DNA of 54,015 bases. Source: Ignavibacteriales bacterium. Its GTDB lineage: Bacteria > Bacteroidota > Ignavibacteria > Ignavibacteriales > Ignavibacteriaceae. The first letter of the stretch is position 1. Each line of letters opens with the position of its first letter. Location: assembly GCA_003538625.1 (NCBI GenBank), contig DPRR01000045.1, positions 384,397 through 438,411 of the forward strand. The letters run 5' to 3'. The notes beneath the pieces were generated by a model, which made no database searches, was not told where the DNA came from, and saw only the letters and a program-made list of their open reading frames with translations. The position numbers and the translations under genes are program-made. Positions 18,414-28,600 of this stretch are shown piece after piece.

Positions 18414-19676
18414 ATGCATTACTTCAAAACAGAATACATTAAATACAAAAACAATCAACTTTTCATTGAAGAAATAAGTGTTAATGAGTTAGCAAAAGAG
18501 TTTGAAGCTCCGCTCTACATTTACAGTAAGAATCATTTCATAAAACAATACCGGGATTTTGAAAATGCTTTCAACGATGTCAATCATAAAATATTCTATG
18601 CGATGAAAGCAAATTTTAATCTCAGTGTTATTAATGAATTTGTAAAGCTTGGAAGCGGAGTCGATGCAAACTCTGAGGGTGAATTATTCCGTGCGTTAAA
18701 AACCGGCGTTGATCCTTTAAAAGTTATTCTTACAAGTGTTGGTAAAACCAAAAATGAAATTAAACTGGGATTAGAAAAAAATGTTTTGATGATTAAAGCC
18801 GAGTCTGAAGAAGAAATTGAATTGATAAATAAAATTGCCGGCGGGATGAACAAAGTTGCAAGAGTTGCAATTCGTGTTAACCCTGATGTTGATGCAAAAA
18901 CACATCCGTACATTTCAACGGGCTTATCATCAAATAAATTCGGTGTTGATTCTAAAACAGCTTTATCTATCTATAAGCGGCGAAATGATTTTTCTAATAT
19001 TGAATTCACCGGAATAGATATGCACATTGGTTCTCAAATAACTTCAATCGATCCTTTTGTTGAAGCAGTGGAAAAACTTTCTGAACTTTATTTTGAAATT
19101 CAGAAAGATGGATTGAAACTTTCCCACTTTGATGTTGGTGGAGGAATTGGGGTACAGTACAATGATGAAGATTCATTTTCTATCAATGAATTTGCTGAAC
19201 GCACTATTCCCCTTTTCAAAAAACTTGATTGCGAAATTATTTTTGAGCCCGGCAGATTTTTAACTGCAAACGGAGGAATTCTTGTTACCGAGGTCTTATA
19301 CAATAAAAAAAACGGTAATAAGAATTTTATAATTATAGATGCAGCAATGAATGATTTACTTCGTCCTTCAATTTATAAAGCTTATCATCACATTCAGCCT
19401 GTTCATACATTTGAAAATAGAAATGAAATCGTTGCAGATGTTGTTGGACCTATTTGCGAAACAGGTGATTACTTTGCAAGAGACAGAAAAATTACTGAAT
19501 CAAAATCGGGTGAATTGCTTGCGGTTATGTCTGCTGGAGCATATGGAATGGTAATGAGTTCAAACTACAACGCGCGCCGCCGCCCTGCAGAAATTTTGGT
19601 TGATGGAAATAATTATGATGTCATTAGAAATAGAGAAACTTTTGATCATTTAATTTGGGATGAGAAGATAGTCTAA
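18414..19676 (+). CDS. lysA: diaminopimelate decarboxylase
   Basis: PLP-dependent fold-III decarboxylase converting meso-diaminopimelate to lysine. It shows the PLP lysine in FYAMKAN, then HIGSQI, the phosphate-binding GGGIGVQY, EPGRFL, the active-site CETGDYFA and GAYGMVMSSNYN. The frame stays open 25 codons further upstream (to 18339), but those codons are the palindromic repeat; ATG 18414 follows GAGGAA and starts at the family's normal N-terminus, giving 420 residues. In this neighbourhood it could also use DAP released from wall peptides. Confidence 0.93.
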   Translation: MHYFKTEYIKYKNNQLFIEEISVNELAKEFEAPLYIYSKNHFIKQYRDFENAFNDVNHKIFYAMKANFNLSVINEFVKLGSGVDANSEGELFRALKTGVDPLKVILTSVGKTKNEIKLGLEKNVLMIKAESEEEIELINKIAGGMNKVARVAIRVNPDVDAKTHPYISTGLSSNKFGVDSKTALSIYKRRNDFSNIEFTGIDMHIGSQITSIDPFVEAVEKLSELYFEIQKDGLKLSHFDVGGGIGVQYNDEDSFSINEFAERTIPLFKKLDCEIIFEPGRFLTANGGILVTEVLYNKKNGNKNFIIIDAAMNDLLRPSIYKAYHHIQPVHTFENRNEIVADVVGPICETGDYFARDRKITESKSGELLAVMSAGAYGMVMSSNYNARRRPAEILVDGNNYDVIRNRETFDHLIWDEKIV

Positions 19677-19689
19677 ACTTTTAGTGTAC

Positions 19690-19745
19690 TTTTGAGTTTT
19701 GGTGTTTTAGTGGCAAATATTCTCGCCACAAAATCACTAAATCAC
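19690..19745. terminator. palindromic repeat between convergent lysA and glcF
   Basis: GTGGC and GCCAC (about 19710-19730) flank a 10-base loop, with looser TTAGTG/CACTAA pairing outside. It lies between two convergent genes and probably ends both transcripts. It resembles the element at 14478-14552. Confidence 0.5.
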
Positions 19746-19760
19746 AAAAAATCTCCAAAT

Positions 19761-21179
19761 CTATTTCTTCAACATTCTTTTTATAAGCGTTACCGGATGT
19801 AGAACTTCAACATCAACATTAAACTTTTGGGTGCCGTGTTTTATTTGTCCCATACATCCGGGATTTCCGGTAAGTACTATTTTTGCTTTTGTGTTTTTAA
19901 TATTGTTCATTTTTCTTTCAAGCTGCTTTACAGCATCATCATATCTCACAACATTATAAATTCCTGCACTACCGCAGCACCAGCTAGCTTCTTCAAGTTC
20001 TGTGTATTCAACTCCCGGTAAAGATTTTATTACTTCTCTGGGTTGTGTAGAAATCTTTTGAGCATGAATTAAATGACAAGCATCATGATAAGTAACGTTT
20101 TGATTTTTTTTATGATTGTCATTTCGATCCCGATTTATCGGGAGAGAAATCTGTTGTATATCATTGGAAGAAGATTTCTCAGCCTGCCTGTCCGGTAGGC
20201 GGGTTGAAGACTCCTTCGAAATGACAGATTGAAATGTTAATTCAGGTTTCTGTTCAGCAAAGAATTCCATAACATCTTTTACTTTGGATGAGAAACGTTT
20301 TGCTTTTTCTGCATAATCCGGATCATCTTCAAGCAAGTGAGCATAATCTTTCATAAAAGCCCCGCACCCGGCAGAGTTTGAAATCAGAAAATCATAATCA
20401 TGTTTTTCAAAAGCATCTATATTTTTTCTGGCAAGCTTTAAAGCAAATTCCATGTCGCCATTATGTCCCATTAAAGAACCGCAGCAAACCTGGTCCTTTG
20501 GAGTTATAATTTTACATCCGCATTCTTTAAGAACATCTATTGTATCGATATTTATATCCGCAAACATTGTATTCATTAAACATCCAAAGTGAAATGCGGT
20601 TTTATACTTCACCTCACCAGTTGGTAATTCAATTTCATTTATTTGTGTATCAGAAAACTTATCGGCAATAAGCGGAGAAAGTGTTTCAATCTCTGAAAGA
20701 TTTTTAGAAAAGATTTTCAATATCCCGGTTGCTCTTATAAGCTTCTGCAATCCGGTCTTCTGATAAATCCATAAAAATCTGGAAACAATTTTTAACCCGT
20801 TTCTGGATGCAACAATTTTTCTTAAAACAAATTTTTTAATTTCAACACTAAACTTTGATACGTACTCAGTTTGATCAATTACAACCCGGGCTGTTTCAAT
20901 CATTCTGCCGTATTGAACGCCAGCCGGGCATGCTGTTTCGCAAGCCTGACAATCCAGACAGAAATTCATCTCATCAGCAAAAATTCTGCTCATTTCCATT
21001 TCACCGCGTGCAACTGATTTTATCATTTTAATTCTTCCTCGAGGTGAGGAGCGTTCTAATTTTGTTATCTCATAAGTGGGACAAGTAGCAAGACACATTC
21101 CGCAATGAATACACTGCTGGAGAATGTCGTCATCCGGAAGAATTTTTAATAATTCTTTGTATTGAATTTCTTTAGACAT
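19761..21179 (-). CDS. glcF: glycolate/lactate oxidase iron-sulfur subunit, with repeat-derived insert
   Basis: A 472-residue GlcF-like protein. Two 4Fe-4S motifs lie near the N-terminus (CIHCGMCLATCP and CLDCQACETACP), followed by two cysteine-rich CCG domains (FGCLMN...CCGS and HDACH...CCGSAG). It passes electrons from the flavin subunit to the quinone pool or another acceptor. Residues about 318-355, between the two CCG domains, are encoded by a palindromic repeat inserted in frame, so the protein is about 40 residues longer than expected. The start overlaps the glcD stop by 8 bases, so the pair is translationally coupled. Confidence 0.87.
   Translation of the reverse strand: MSKEIQYKELLKILPDDDILQQCIHCGMCLATCPTYEITKLERSSPRGRIKMIKSVARGEMEMSRIFADEMNFCLDCQACETACPAGVQYGRMIETARVVIDQTEYVSKFSVEIKKFVLRKIVASRNGLKIVSRFLWIYQKTGLQKLIRATGILKIFSKNLSEIETLSPLIADKFSDTQINEIELPTGEVKYKTAFHFGCLMNTMFADINIDTIDVLKECGCKIITPKDQVCCGSLMGHNGDMEFALKLARKNIDAFEKHDYDFLISNSAGCGAFMKDYAHLLEDDPDYAEKAKRFSSKVKDVMEFFAEQKPELTFQSVISKESSTRLPDRQAEKSSSNDIQQISLPINRDRNDNHKKNQNVTYHDACHLIHAQKISTQPREVIKSLPGVEYTELEEASWCCGSAGIYNVVRYDDAVKQLERKMNNIKNTKAKIVLTGNPGCMGQIKHGTQKFNVDVEVLHPVTLIKRMLKK
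20117..20226. repeat. complete palindromic element inside glcF
   Basis: Outer inverted arms are TGTCATTTCGA (20117-20127) and TCGAAATGACA (20216-20226). Inside are nested palindromes: ATCCCGATTTATCGGGA, AGAAATCT...AGATTTCT, and GCCTGTCCGGTAGGC. It is translated as part of glcF without a stop. Confidence 0.9.
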
Positions 21180-22611
21180 GAAAATCTTTAATCTGTTCTC
21201 GCTTGGCAGGTAAAATTCCTTCGCACTTCGGCGAAATAGTAAAAATTTTACCCGGATTTAGAATATTATTTTCATCGATAGCTTTTTTAATTTTTTTCAT
21301 CATATCTACTCCAACGGGACCGGCGACTTTTTCTAAAAATTCTTTTTTAGCCAAACCCGTTCCATGTTCCCCGCTGATTGTTCCACCCAATTTAATTGCT
21401 TCATTAAAAATAAAATCAAATGCCAGATGCGCCCTTTCAATTGCCTTTGAATCACGCTCATCGGTAAGGCAGGTCGGATGTAAATTTCCATCTCCAGCAT
21501 GACCAAAATTTCCAATTATAACATCAAACATCTTAGCAGCTTTAGAAACTTTTTCAATCATAACAGGAAGTTCACTTCTCGGTACTGTTGCATCTTCTAA
21601 AATTGTTGTAGGCATTTTTCTTGCCAGCGCACTAAATGCACTTCTTCTTGCAGTTTTCAGAACAAAAGCCTCTTCTTCATTGGCCGCACCTTTAAGAGCA
21701 GATGCGTTATTTTTAACAGCTATCTTTCTGATGAGTTCAGCATCTTCCTGAACTTCTCCTCCTCTTCCGTCCACTTCGATTAATAAAATTGCTTCACTGT
21801 TTCTAGGCAATCCAATATTAGTATAATCCTCAACACAGTTTATAGTAGTGTTATCCAAAAATTCCATCATCGATGGAACAATGTGCGATGCAATTATATC
21901 AGATACAGTTTTACCTGCATCAGTAAGTTTATCAAAATAAATAAGCAGAGTAATAGATTTGGTTGGCTTGGGAATTAATTTCAATAAAATTTTTGTAACA
22001 ATTCCAATAGTACCTTCACTTCCAACAATAAAATCACGAAGATTGTATCCGGCAACATCTTTCATATTTTTTCCGCCTGTTTTAAGAAGATCGCCATTGG
22101 GCAGAATCATCTCAACTCCAAGGACATAATTTTTTGTTACTCCATACTTAAGTCCACGTAAACCTCCGGCATTGTTGGCAACATTTCCACCGATTGTACA
22201 GACATTTAAACTTCCCGGATCAGGCGGATAAAACAGACCCAGCTTCTCAACTTCTTTTTGCAATGCTCTGGTTATAACTCCGGGTTGAACCCACGCGGTA
22301 AGATTATCTTCATCAATTTCAATAATTTTATTCCATCTTGTCATAACAACTACAACAGAATTATCAACAGGAATTGATCCGCCGCTTAATCCGGTTCCTG
22401 AACCGCGAGGAACGACATTGAATTTTTCCAGGTTAGCAAGTTTCAAAATCTGTGAGATTTGTTCTTCATCTTGAGGGAATAGTACGGCTTCAGGCAATTG
22501 CTGATAAATCGGGGTTCCATCATAAGAGTATACTAATTTATCTTCTTTGGAATCAAAATAATTTTTTGCTCCAACCATAGATTTTAATTTTTCAGCTGTG
22601 TATTGATCCAT
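21172..22611 (-). CDS. glcD: glycolate/D-lactate oxidase FAD subunit
   Basis: A 479-residue FAD-linked oxidase. The FAD_binding_4 domain shows PRGSGTGLSGGSIP near residue 60, and the C-terminal oxidase domain shows GNFGHAGDGNLHP and SGEHGTG near residues 385-430. It oxidises a 2-hydroxy acid such as glycolate or D-lactate; sequence alone does not say which. It is the first gene of a pair with the iron-sulfur subunit. No GlcE subunit is adjacent. Confidence 0.88.
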   Translation of the reverse strand: MDQYTAEKLKSMVGAKNYFDSKEDKLVYSYDGTPIYQQLPEAVLFPQDEEQISQILKLANLEKFNVVPRGSGTGLSGGSIPVDNSVVVVMTRWNKIIEIDEDNLTAWVQPGVITRALQKEVEKLGLFYPPDPGSLNVCTIGGNVANNAGGLRGLKYGVTKNYVLGVEMILPNGDLLKTGGKNMKDVAGYNLRDFIVGSEGTIGIVTKILLKLIPKPTKSITLLIYFDKLTDAGKTVSDIIASHIVPSMMEFLDNTTINCVEDYTNIGLPRNSEAILLIEVDGRGGEVQEDAELIRKIAVKNNASALKGAANEEEAFVLKTARRSAFSALARKMPTTILEDATVPRSELPVMIEKVSKAAKMFDVIIGNFGHAGDGNLHPTCLTDERDSKAIERAHLAFDFIFNEAIKLGGTISGEHGTGLAKKEFLEKVAGPVGVDMMKKIKKAIDENNILNPGKIFTISPKCEGILPAKREQIKDFHV

Positions 22612-23102
22612 AATGATTCCTGTTTTTACATTGTAAAGTTAAATAAAAAGTGGGAGTGATGTTTGTGAATTTTACCAAATTTTATTTTCTGGTTCTAAAT
22701 AAAGATCCAGACTAAATAACAGTATATCTAAAATTTAAGAGGATGCGTTTTCTTAAAACTTAAAAATAATTTTGATTTTATCGATCTGTCCGATTGTTAA
22801 TAGTGTTTCAACTTCGCATATAAAAAAAATTTTGCTGCATAACAATCAGAGTTTATTCATCTCATAAGAGAAAATATTATTTAATAAATGAATATATTTG
22901 CTATGACTAAAACATTGATTCCTGTCACAATACTTTTTTATTGTGCCTGACTAATAAAATTTTAAATGATAGTTGTTTAGTTTTGTCCAACATAAAATCG
23001 ATTAATTTTTATTCACCTATCGATTATAAAGTTTTTGTTTTCTTTTTTTAGTAAAGATCAATTACAATCTTATTTCTACGTTCAACTATTTTTGAGAATT
23101 AA
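22612..23102. other. 491-bp divergent intergenic region
   Basis: It separates glcD from the efflux operon, so it must contain promoters for both directions. It is very AT-rich. The pair CCTGTCACAATAC/TTGTGCCTG near 22920-22950 could form a weak palindrome. I saw no convincing gene, RNA or named operator. Confidence 0.4.
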
Positions 23103-24545
23103 ATGAAACACAAAAATCCCTTCTATACCTATCAAATAATTAAAATTCTTTTCTTAGTAATCTTTGTTAATTTTTTATTACCAGCCCAATCAAAAGTTTA
23201 TACTCTTGAAGAAGCGATTAATACTTCCTTAAATAATAACAGGGATATTACAATTTCGGTAATGAATTTAAAAAAATCTGAAGCGGCAGTTAGAGAAGCA
23301 TACGGTTATGCCCTTCCAAGTGTAGATGTTTCAGGAAATTTTTCACACTTTCTTAAAAAACCTTTAATGTCTTTTCCGGATTTTGGATCGTTACTTCAAA
23401 ATGCAACGTATTCAATTTTATTTGATGAAAATGTAATACCGCGGGATGAGAATAAGTTTAAACCTGTAAGTAATGTTCTGCAGTCTTTTTCTCAAACGAA
23501 TAATTATTCGACAAGTATAACACTTACTCAAACACTTTTTAGTTCTGCAGTATTTAAAGGTATCGGTGCATCACAGATTTATAATGATCTGGCAAAAGCT
23601 GATTTAAAAAGCACAGTTTCAAAAACAGTTTTGTCAGTTCAAAAAACATTTTACGGCGTGCTTCTTTCCAAAGAAGTTTTTGAGATCACAAAATCAAGTT
23701 TTGAAAATGCTCAGGCAAATTTAAATGATGTTAAAGCGCTTTACAAAGAAGGTATGGTTTCAGAATTTGATATGCTGCAGGCAGAAGTTCAGGTTGAAAA
23801 TATACGTCCTGTTGTTATGCAAATGGAAAATAATTTAAAAACTGCATTTGATGGGTTAAAAATTACAATGGGGATCAATCAGAATGAGCAGATTGATGTG
23901 AGCGGTGAATTTATTTATCAGCCTTTTGATGTTAATAATGAAGAAGAATTAATTAATGAGGCGTTGACTTCAAATTATGAAGTGAGGACTTTGGATCTTA
24001 AAAAACAGGTTGACCAGGCATTTGTGGAACTTGATGTTTCTGAATACTGGCCCACCGTTGCAGCGTTCGGTCAATACTCTTATGCAGGTTCATCCGATAC
24101 CTGGAAGTTTAATAATTATTCTTCAGCTACTATTGGAGTAAGCTTTTCATTAAATCTGTGGCATGGTAACCGTACAAAAAATGCAGTGGAACAATCAACG
24201 ATTACCTATCAACAGACAGAGCAGCAATTGTTTCAGTTAAAAGAGTACACAAAACTTAATGTTAAGTCAAAAATTCAGGAACTTAAAAGAGTCCAGGATT
24301 TAATTGAAGTGCAAAACAAAAATGTAGATGTTGCAGAACGTGCTTACAACATTGCAAAAGTTCGTTACAAAGAAGGAGCAGGCAGCCAGATGGAATTACA
24401 AAATACAGATCTGGCACTTAAGCAAGCCAGACTTAACAGAATTCAATCGTTGTATTCATATTTAACTACAAGATTTGAACTTGATCAATTACTTGGAAGA
24501 ACAAGTCCGGAGTATTTTACAAATTTTGATCAGATAGAAAATTAA
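23103..24545 (+). CDS. TolC family outer-membrane efflux protein
   Basis: A 480-residue exported protein of the OEP/TolC family. An N-terminal membrane segment is followed by YTLEEAINTSLNNN, the usual opening of these factors. There are two repeated halves of long amphipathic helices (about 170-260 and 370-460) with beta strands that form the barrel. It is the outer-membrane channel of the tripartite pump encoded with the next two genes, 45 bases upstream of the adaptor. Confidence 0.92.
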   Translation: MKHKNPFYTYQIIKILFLVIFVNFLLPAQSKVYTLEEAINTSLNNNRDITISVMNLKKSEAAVREAYGYALPSVDVSGNFSHFLKKPLMSFPDFGSLLQNATYSILFDENVIPRDENKFKPVSNVLQSFSQTNNYSTSITLTQTLFSSAVFKGIGASQIYNDLAKADLKSTVSKTVLSVQKTFYGVLLSKEVFEITKSSFENAQANLNDVKALYKEGMVSEFDMLQAEVQVENIRPVVMQMENNLKTAFDGLKITMGINQNEQIDVSGEFIYQPFDVNNEEELINEALTSNYEVRTLDLKKQVDQAFVELDVSEYWPTVAAFGQYSYAGSSDTWKFNNYSSATIGVSFSLNLWHGNRTKNAVEQSTITYQQTEQQLFQLKEYTKLNVKSKIQELKRVQDLIEVQNKNVDVAERAYNIAKVRYKEGAGSQMELQNTDLALKQARLNRIQSLYSYLTTRFELDQLLGRTSPEYFTNFDQIEN

Positions 24546-24590
24546 AAACAGAGTCTATATTTTTATTGAAAACAGGAGATCCATTTTAAC

Positions 24591-25655
24591 ATGAAAAAAA
24601 TATTTTATAACATCTATAAAGTTGCTGCTTTATCATTATTAACTATATTTCTATTGGTTGTGCAGGCTTGCGGTGAAAAAGCTAAAGAAAATAATACAAT
24701 CGATAAAACCCGGTACACAGACACAATTTCTGTTGAAGCTCAACTGGTTGAAATGAAAGAACTGGATTTAACCAAAACTTTCTCAGGATCGCTGGAAGGC
24801 GTTGAGCAGGCTAACATAGTGGCTAAAATACCTGAAAGAATAATTAAAATTAATATTAAGGTCGGTGACTATGTTAAAACCGGTAAAGTATTAATTGAGT
24901 TGGATAAAGCAGGTGCTTCATCACAATATTATCAGGCACAGGCGGCATTTCTTAATGCACAAAAAAATTACGAGAGAATGCAGAACCTGTTAAAAGTTGG
25001 TGCTGTCTCCCAACAATCATTTGATGCCGTTCAAACACAGTATGAAGTTGCTAAAGCAAATTTTGATGCGGCAACAAGCACAGTAGAAATTACTTCTCCA
25101 ATTTCAGGTTTGGTAACCGCATTAAACGTTAACATTGGCGATCTTGCAAATCCTCAAATGCCGATGGCAACTGTAGCCAATATAGATAGAATGAAAGCAA
25201 AATTTAATGTTGGCGAAAGTGATGTACCAAGTTTTTATGTAGGACAACCCGCAAAGATTTATTCTGAAATGAATACTGAATTAGTTCAGACAGGCAAAAT
25301 ATTTCAGCTGTCTAAATCAGCAAATCTGCAGTCGCGAACTTTTGAGATTCAGGCAATGTTTCCAAATACAAAAGACAGATGGTTTAAACCCGGTATGTTC
25401 TGCAGTGTAACCGTAGATATGAAATTGAAGAGTAATACTGTCGCAATTCCATTATCTGCAATTGTTACTGAAAATAATAAGGACGGCGTTTTTCTGATTA
25501 ATGAAAACAAAGCATACTTTAAAAATATTAGTACCGGATTGACTGATGGTAAACATGTTGAAGTAACATCGGGATTGAAAGTCGGTGACAAGATTGTAAC
25601 ACTTGGAACTAACAATCTTAAGAATGGTACAGTTGTAATTATTTCAAACAAATAA
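24591..25655 (+). CDS. RND efflux periplasmic adaptor (MFP), lipoprotein
   Basis: A 354-residue HlyD/AcrA-type adaptor. Its signal peptide ends in a lipobox (LVVQAC, cysteine near 27). The biotinyl-lipoyl half motif VAKIPERIIKINIKVGDYVKTGK, a short coiled-coil hairpin (about 110-165), the second lipoyl half (ITSPISGLVTALNVNIGD), a beta-barrel domain and a membrane-proximal domain follow in order. It links the RND pump to the TolC-like channel. Confidence 0.92.
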   Translation: MKKIFYNIYKVAALSLLTIFLLVVQACGEKAKENNTIDKTRYTDTISVEAQLVEMKELDLTKTFSGSLEGVEQANIVAKIPERIIKINIKVGDYVKTGKVLIELDKAGASSQYYQAQAAFLNAQKNYERMQNLLKVGAVSQQSFDAVQTQYEVAKANFDAATSTVEITSPISGLVTALNVNIGDLANPQMPMATVANIDRMKAKFNVGESDVPSFYVGQPAKIYSEMNTELVQTGKIFQLSKSANLQSRTFEIQAMFPNTKDRWFKPGMFCSVTVDMKLKSNTVAIPLSAIVTENNKDGVFLINENKAYFKNISTGLTDGKHVEVTSGLKVGDKIVTLGTNNLKNGTVVIISNK

Positions 25656-25690
25656 ATTTAAAATTGTTAATAAGTAATCCGGAATAAAAA

Positions 25691-28600
25691 ATGAAATTAG
25701 CTGATGTATCAATAAGACGACCCGTTTTTGCAACAATGATGATTATGTCTTTGATTGTGCTCGGGCTTTTTTCTTATTTAAAATTAAATGTTGATTTGTA
25801 CCCGAATGTCGATATTCCTTTTGTGGTGATTACCACCGTATTACCAGGCGCCGGACCAGAACAAATCGAAACGGATGTTACCAAGATTATAGAAGATGCA
25901 GTTAATCCTGTTGAAGGTGTTGATTATATTCAATCGACTTCACAGGAAAATGTATCTCTGGTTATAATTGCTTTTAAGCTTGAAATAAACGGTAAAGATG
26001 CTGCTCAGGATGTTCGTGAAAAAATTTCAGCTGTAAGGGCAAAACTCCCGACTGATATAGAAGATCCGGTAATTCAAAGATATGATCCGGCAAGCTTGCC
26101 TATTATGTATCTAACTGTTTCCGGTAATATGTCTGCCAGGGATATAACAACTTTTACCAAAGATGTTGTCAAAAACAGATTGGAAAATATTCCCGGAGTT
26201 GGATCCGTTGATCTTGTAGGAGGAGCCGAAAAAGAAGTACAGATTGAAGTGGATGCTGCAAAACTCAGAGCATATAACATTTCCATACAGGATGTTATAA
26301 TGAATGTTGGAGCACAAAATGTTGAAATCCCGGGCGGTAATGTTATTGAAGGATCACGACAACTTTTAGTTAGAACGATGGGCAAATACACCGATGTAAA
26401 AGATTTTAATAAAGTTATTGTTGCCACCCCCAACGGTAAAACTATTTATCTTTCAGATGTTGCTAAAGTTGTTGATGGCGTTAAAGAACAAACAAGTTTA
26501 ACCAGAGTAAATGGAAAAATTGCAGTTGGTTTAAACATTATAAAACAATCGGGCAGCAATACTGTAGAAGTAGCCCACGCAGTAAATAAAGAAATTGAAA
26601 AACTTCAAAAAGAAATTCCTGCAGGTTTAACTATTAATCTAGCTCAGGATAACAGTATTTTTATTGAAGAATCCATTAATGATGTTTTGTTTGATATTTT
26701 ATACGGCGGTTTACTTGCTGTAATAGTAATTTATCTTTTCCTTGCAAATTTCCGGGCAACAGTAATAAGCGGCTTAGCACTGCCAACATCCATCATTGCA
26801 AGCTTTATATTAATGTTTGCTCTAAATTTTACACTTAATATGATGTCACTGCTTGCGCTTTCATTAGCTGTAGGTTTGTTGATAGATGATGCGATAGTTG
26901 TAATTGAAAATATTTACCGGCACATGTCTCAGGGAGAAACTCCAATGGAAGCTGCCAAATCAGCTTCTGAAGAAATTGGTCTTGCAGTAATGGCAACAAC
27001 TTTCACTATTGTGGCAGTGTTTGTTCCAGTTGCATTTATGCCCGGTATTGTGGGCAGGTTTTTTTATGAATTTGGAATCACAATTTCAGCAGCAGTTCTT
27101 GTATCATTATTTGTAGCTTTCACTCTTACTCCAATGCTAGCATCAAAATGGCTGCATAGAGAGGATGAAAACTTATCCCCCAAAGGAAATATTCTAAACA
27201 GATCACTTTATTACTTCAATCATTTCTTTGAAAAATTGAGTGCTAAATATGAAAAATCATTACGATGGTCATTAACTCACCGCAAAACAATTGTATTTGG
27301 TGCAATAGGAATTTTTGTAGGCAGTTTTTTTATAATGGGAATGCTTGGTTCACAGTTCTTCCCCGATAGTGATCAAAGCCAGTTTAACGTTGTTGTAAAT
27401 GCATCACCGGGCAGTTCACTTGAACAAACCAGTATGATTTGTGAAAAAGTTGAAAATCTATTAAGACAAAAACCCGAGGTAACAATTATTTTAACAACTA
27501 TTGGTTCCGGTAATGATCCTGTTACCAAAGCTAATATCCTTGTTAAGCTTGTTAAAACCAGAGAGAGAAAGAAATCTGAGAAGCAAATTATGTCTGAAAT
27601 CAGGAATGAAATGAAATACATTCCCGGTGCTTCTTTTAGTATGTTAACTCAGGGCGGACCAGGCGGAGCACAGAAACCAGTAACTTTAAGTGTGCGAGGA
27701 GATGATTTAGCTAAACTGGAGAAAATTGCTGATAAAGTTGAAGCGATAGTTAAATCAACACCCGGTGCTGTTGATGTTGAAAATAGTCTTGAGTTATCAA
27801 AACCTGAGATAAGAATTAATATTGATAGAGAAAAAGCTTCTGATCTTGCAGTAAATCCTTATTTGATTGCATCTACAATTCGTGCAATGGTTGATGGAAA
27901 TGTTGCAACGCAATTTAAAGAAGGTGACGAGCAGATTGATGTAAGAGTACGATTAAAGGATAATCAACGAAAAAATATTAATGACCTTTCTACACTTACA
28001 GTAAAAAGTACAAAAAAAATTGGTGGACAGGATTTTCTTATTCCAATTACAGATATTGCAAACATTTCGCAAGGTGTTGGTCCTTCAAAAATAAATAGAT
28101 ATGCAAGACAAAAAGAAATTCGGGTTGATGCAAACCTTGATAATAGATTCTTAGGAGTTGTTCTGGCTGATATTGGCAAAGAAACAGCCAAACTTCAACT
28201 TGAAGGCGGATATTCGATTAATGTTATTGGGCAGGGACAAACACAAAGTGAATCTTTTGGGAACATACTTCTATCTTTAATGCTTGCAATTGTATTTGTT
28301 TATATTGTGCTTGCCGCGCAGTTTGACAGCTTCATTCATCCATTTTCAATTATGCTTGCGCTTCCTATGTCTATAATAGGCGCAGTACTGATGTTGTTAA
28401 TTTTCAAAAGTTCTGTTTCTGTAATGTCATTAATCGGAATTATTATGTTGATGGGCTTGGTGACGAAGAATGGAATTTTGCTCGTGGATTTCACAAACGT
28501 TTTACGCGAAAGAGGAATGTCGCGGTTTGATGCACTTGTAAAAGCAGGACCAACAAGATTGCGACCGATTTTGATGACAACTTTTGCTATGATTTTTGGA

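Noticed and set aside
26074..26433. 119-codon minus-strand frame in the RND pump
   Set aside because: It is antisense to an intact pump gene, with no recognisable protein pattern.
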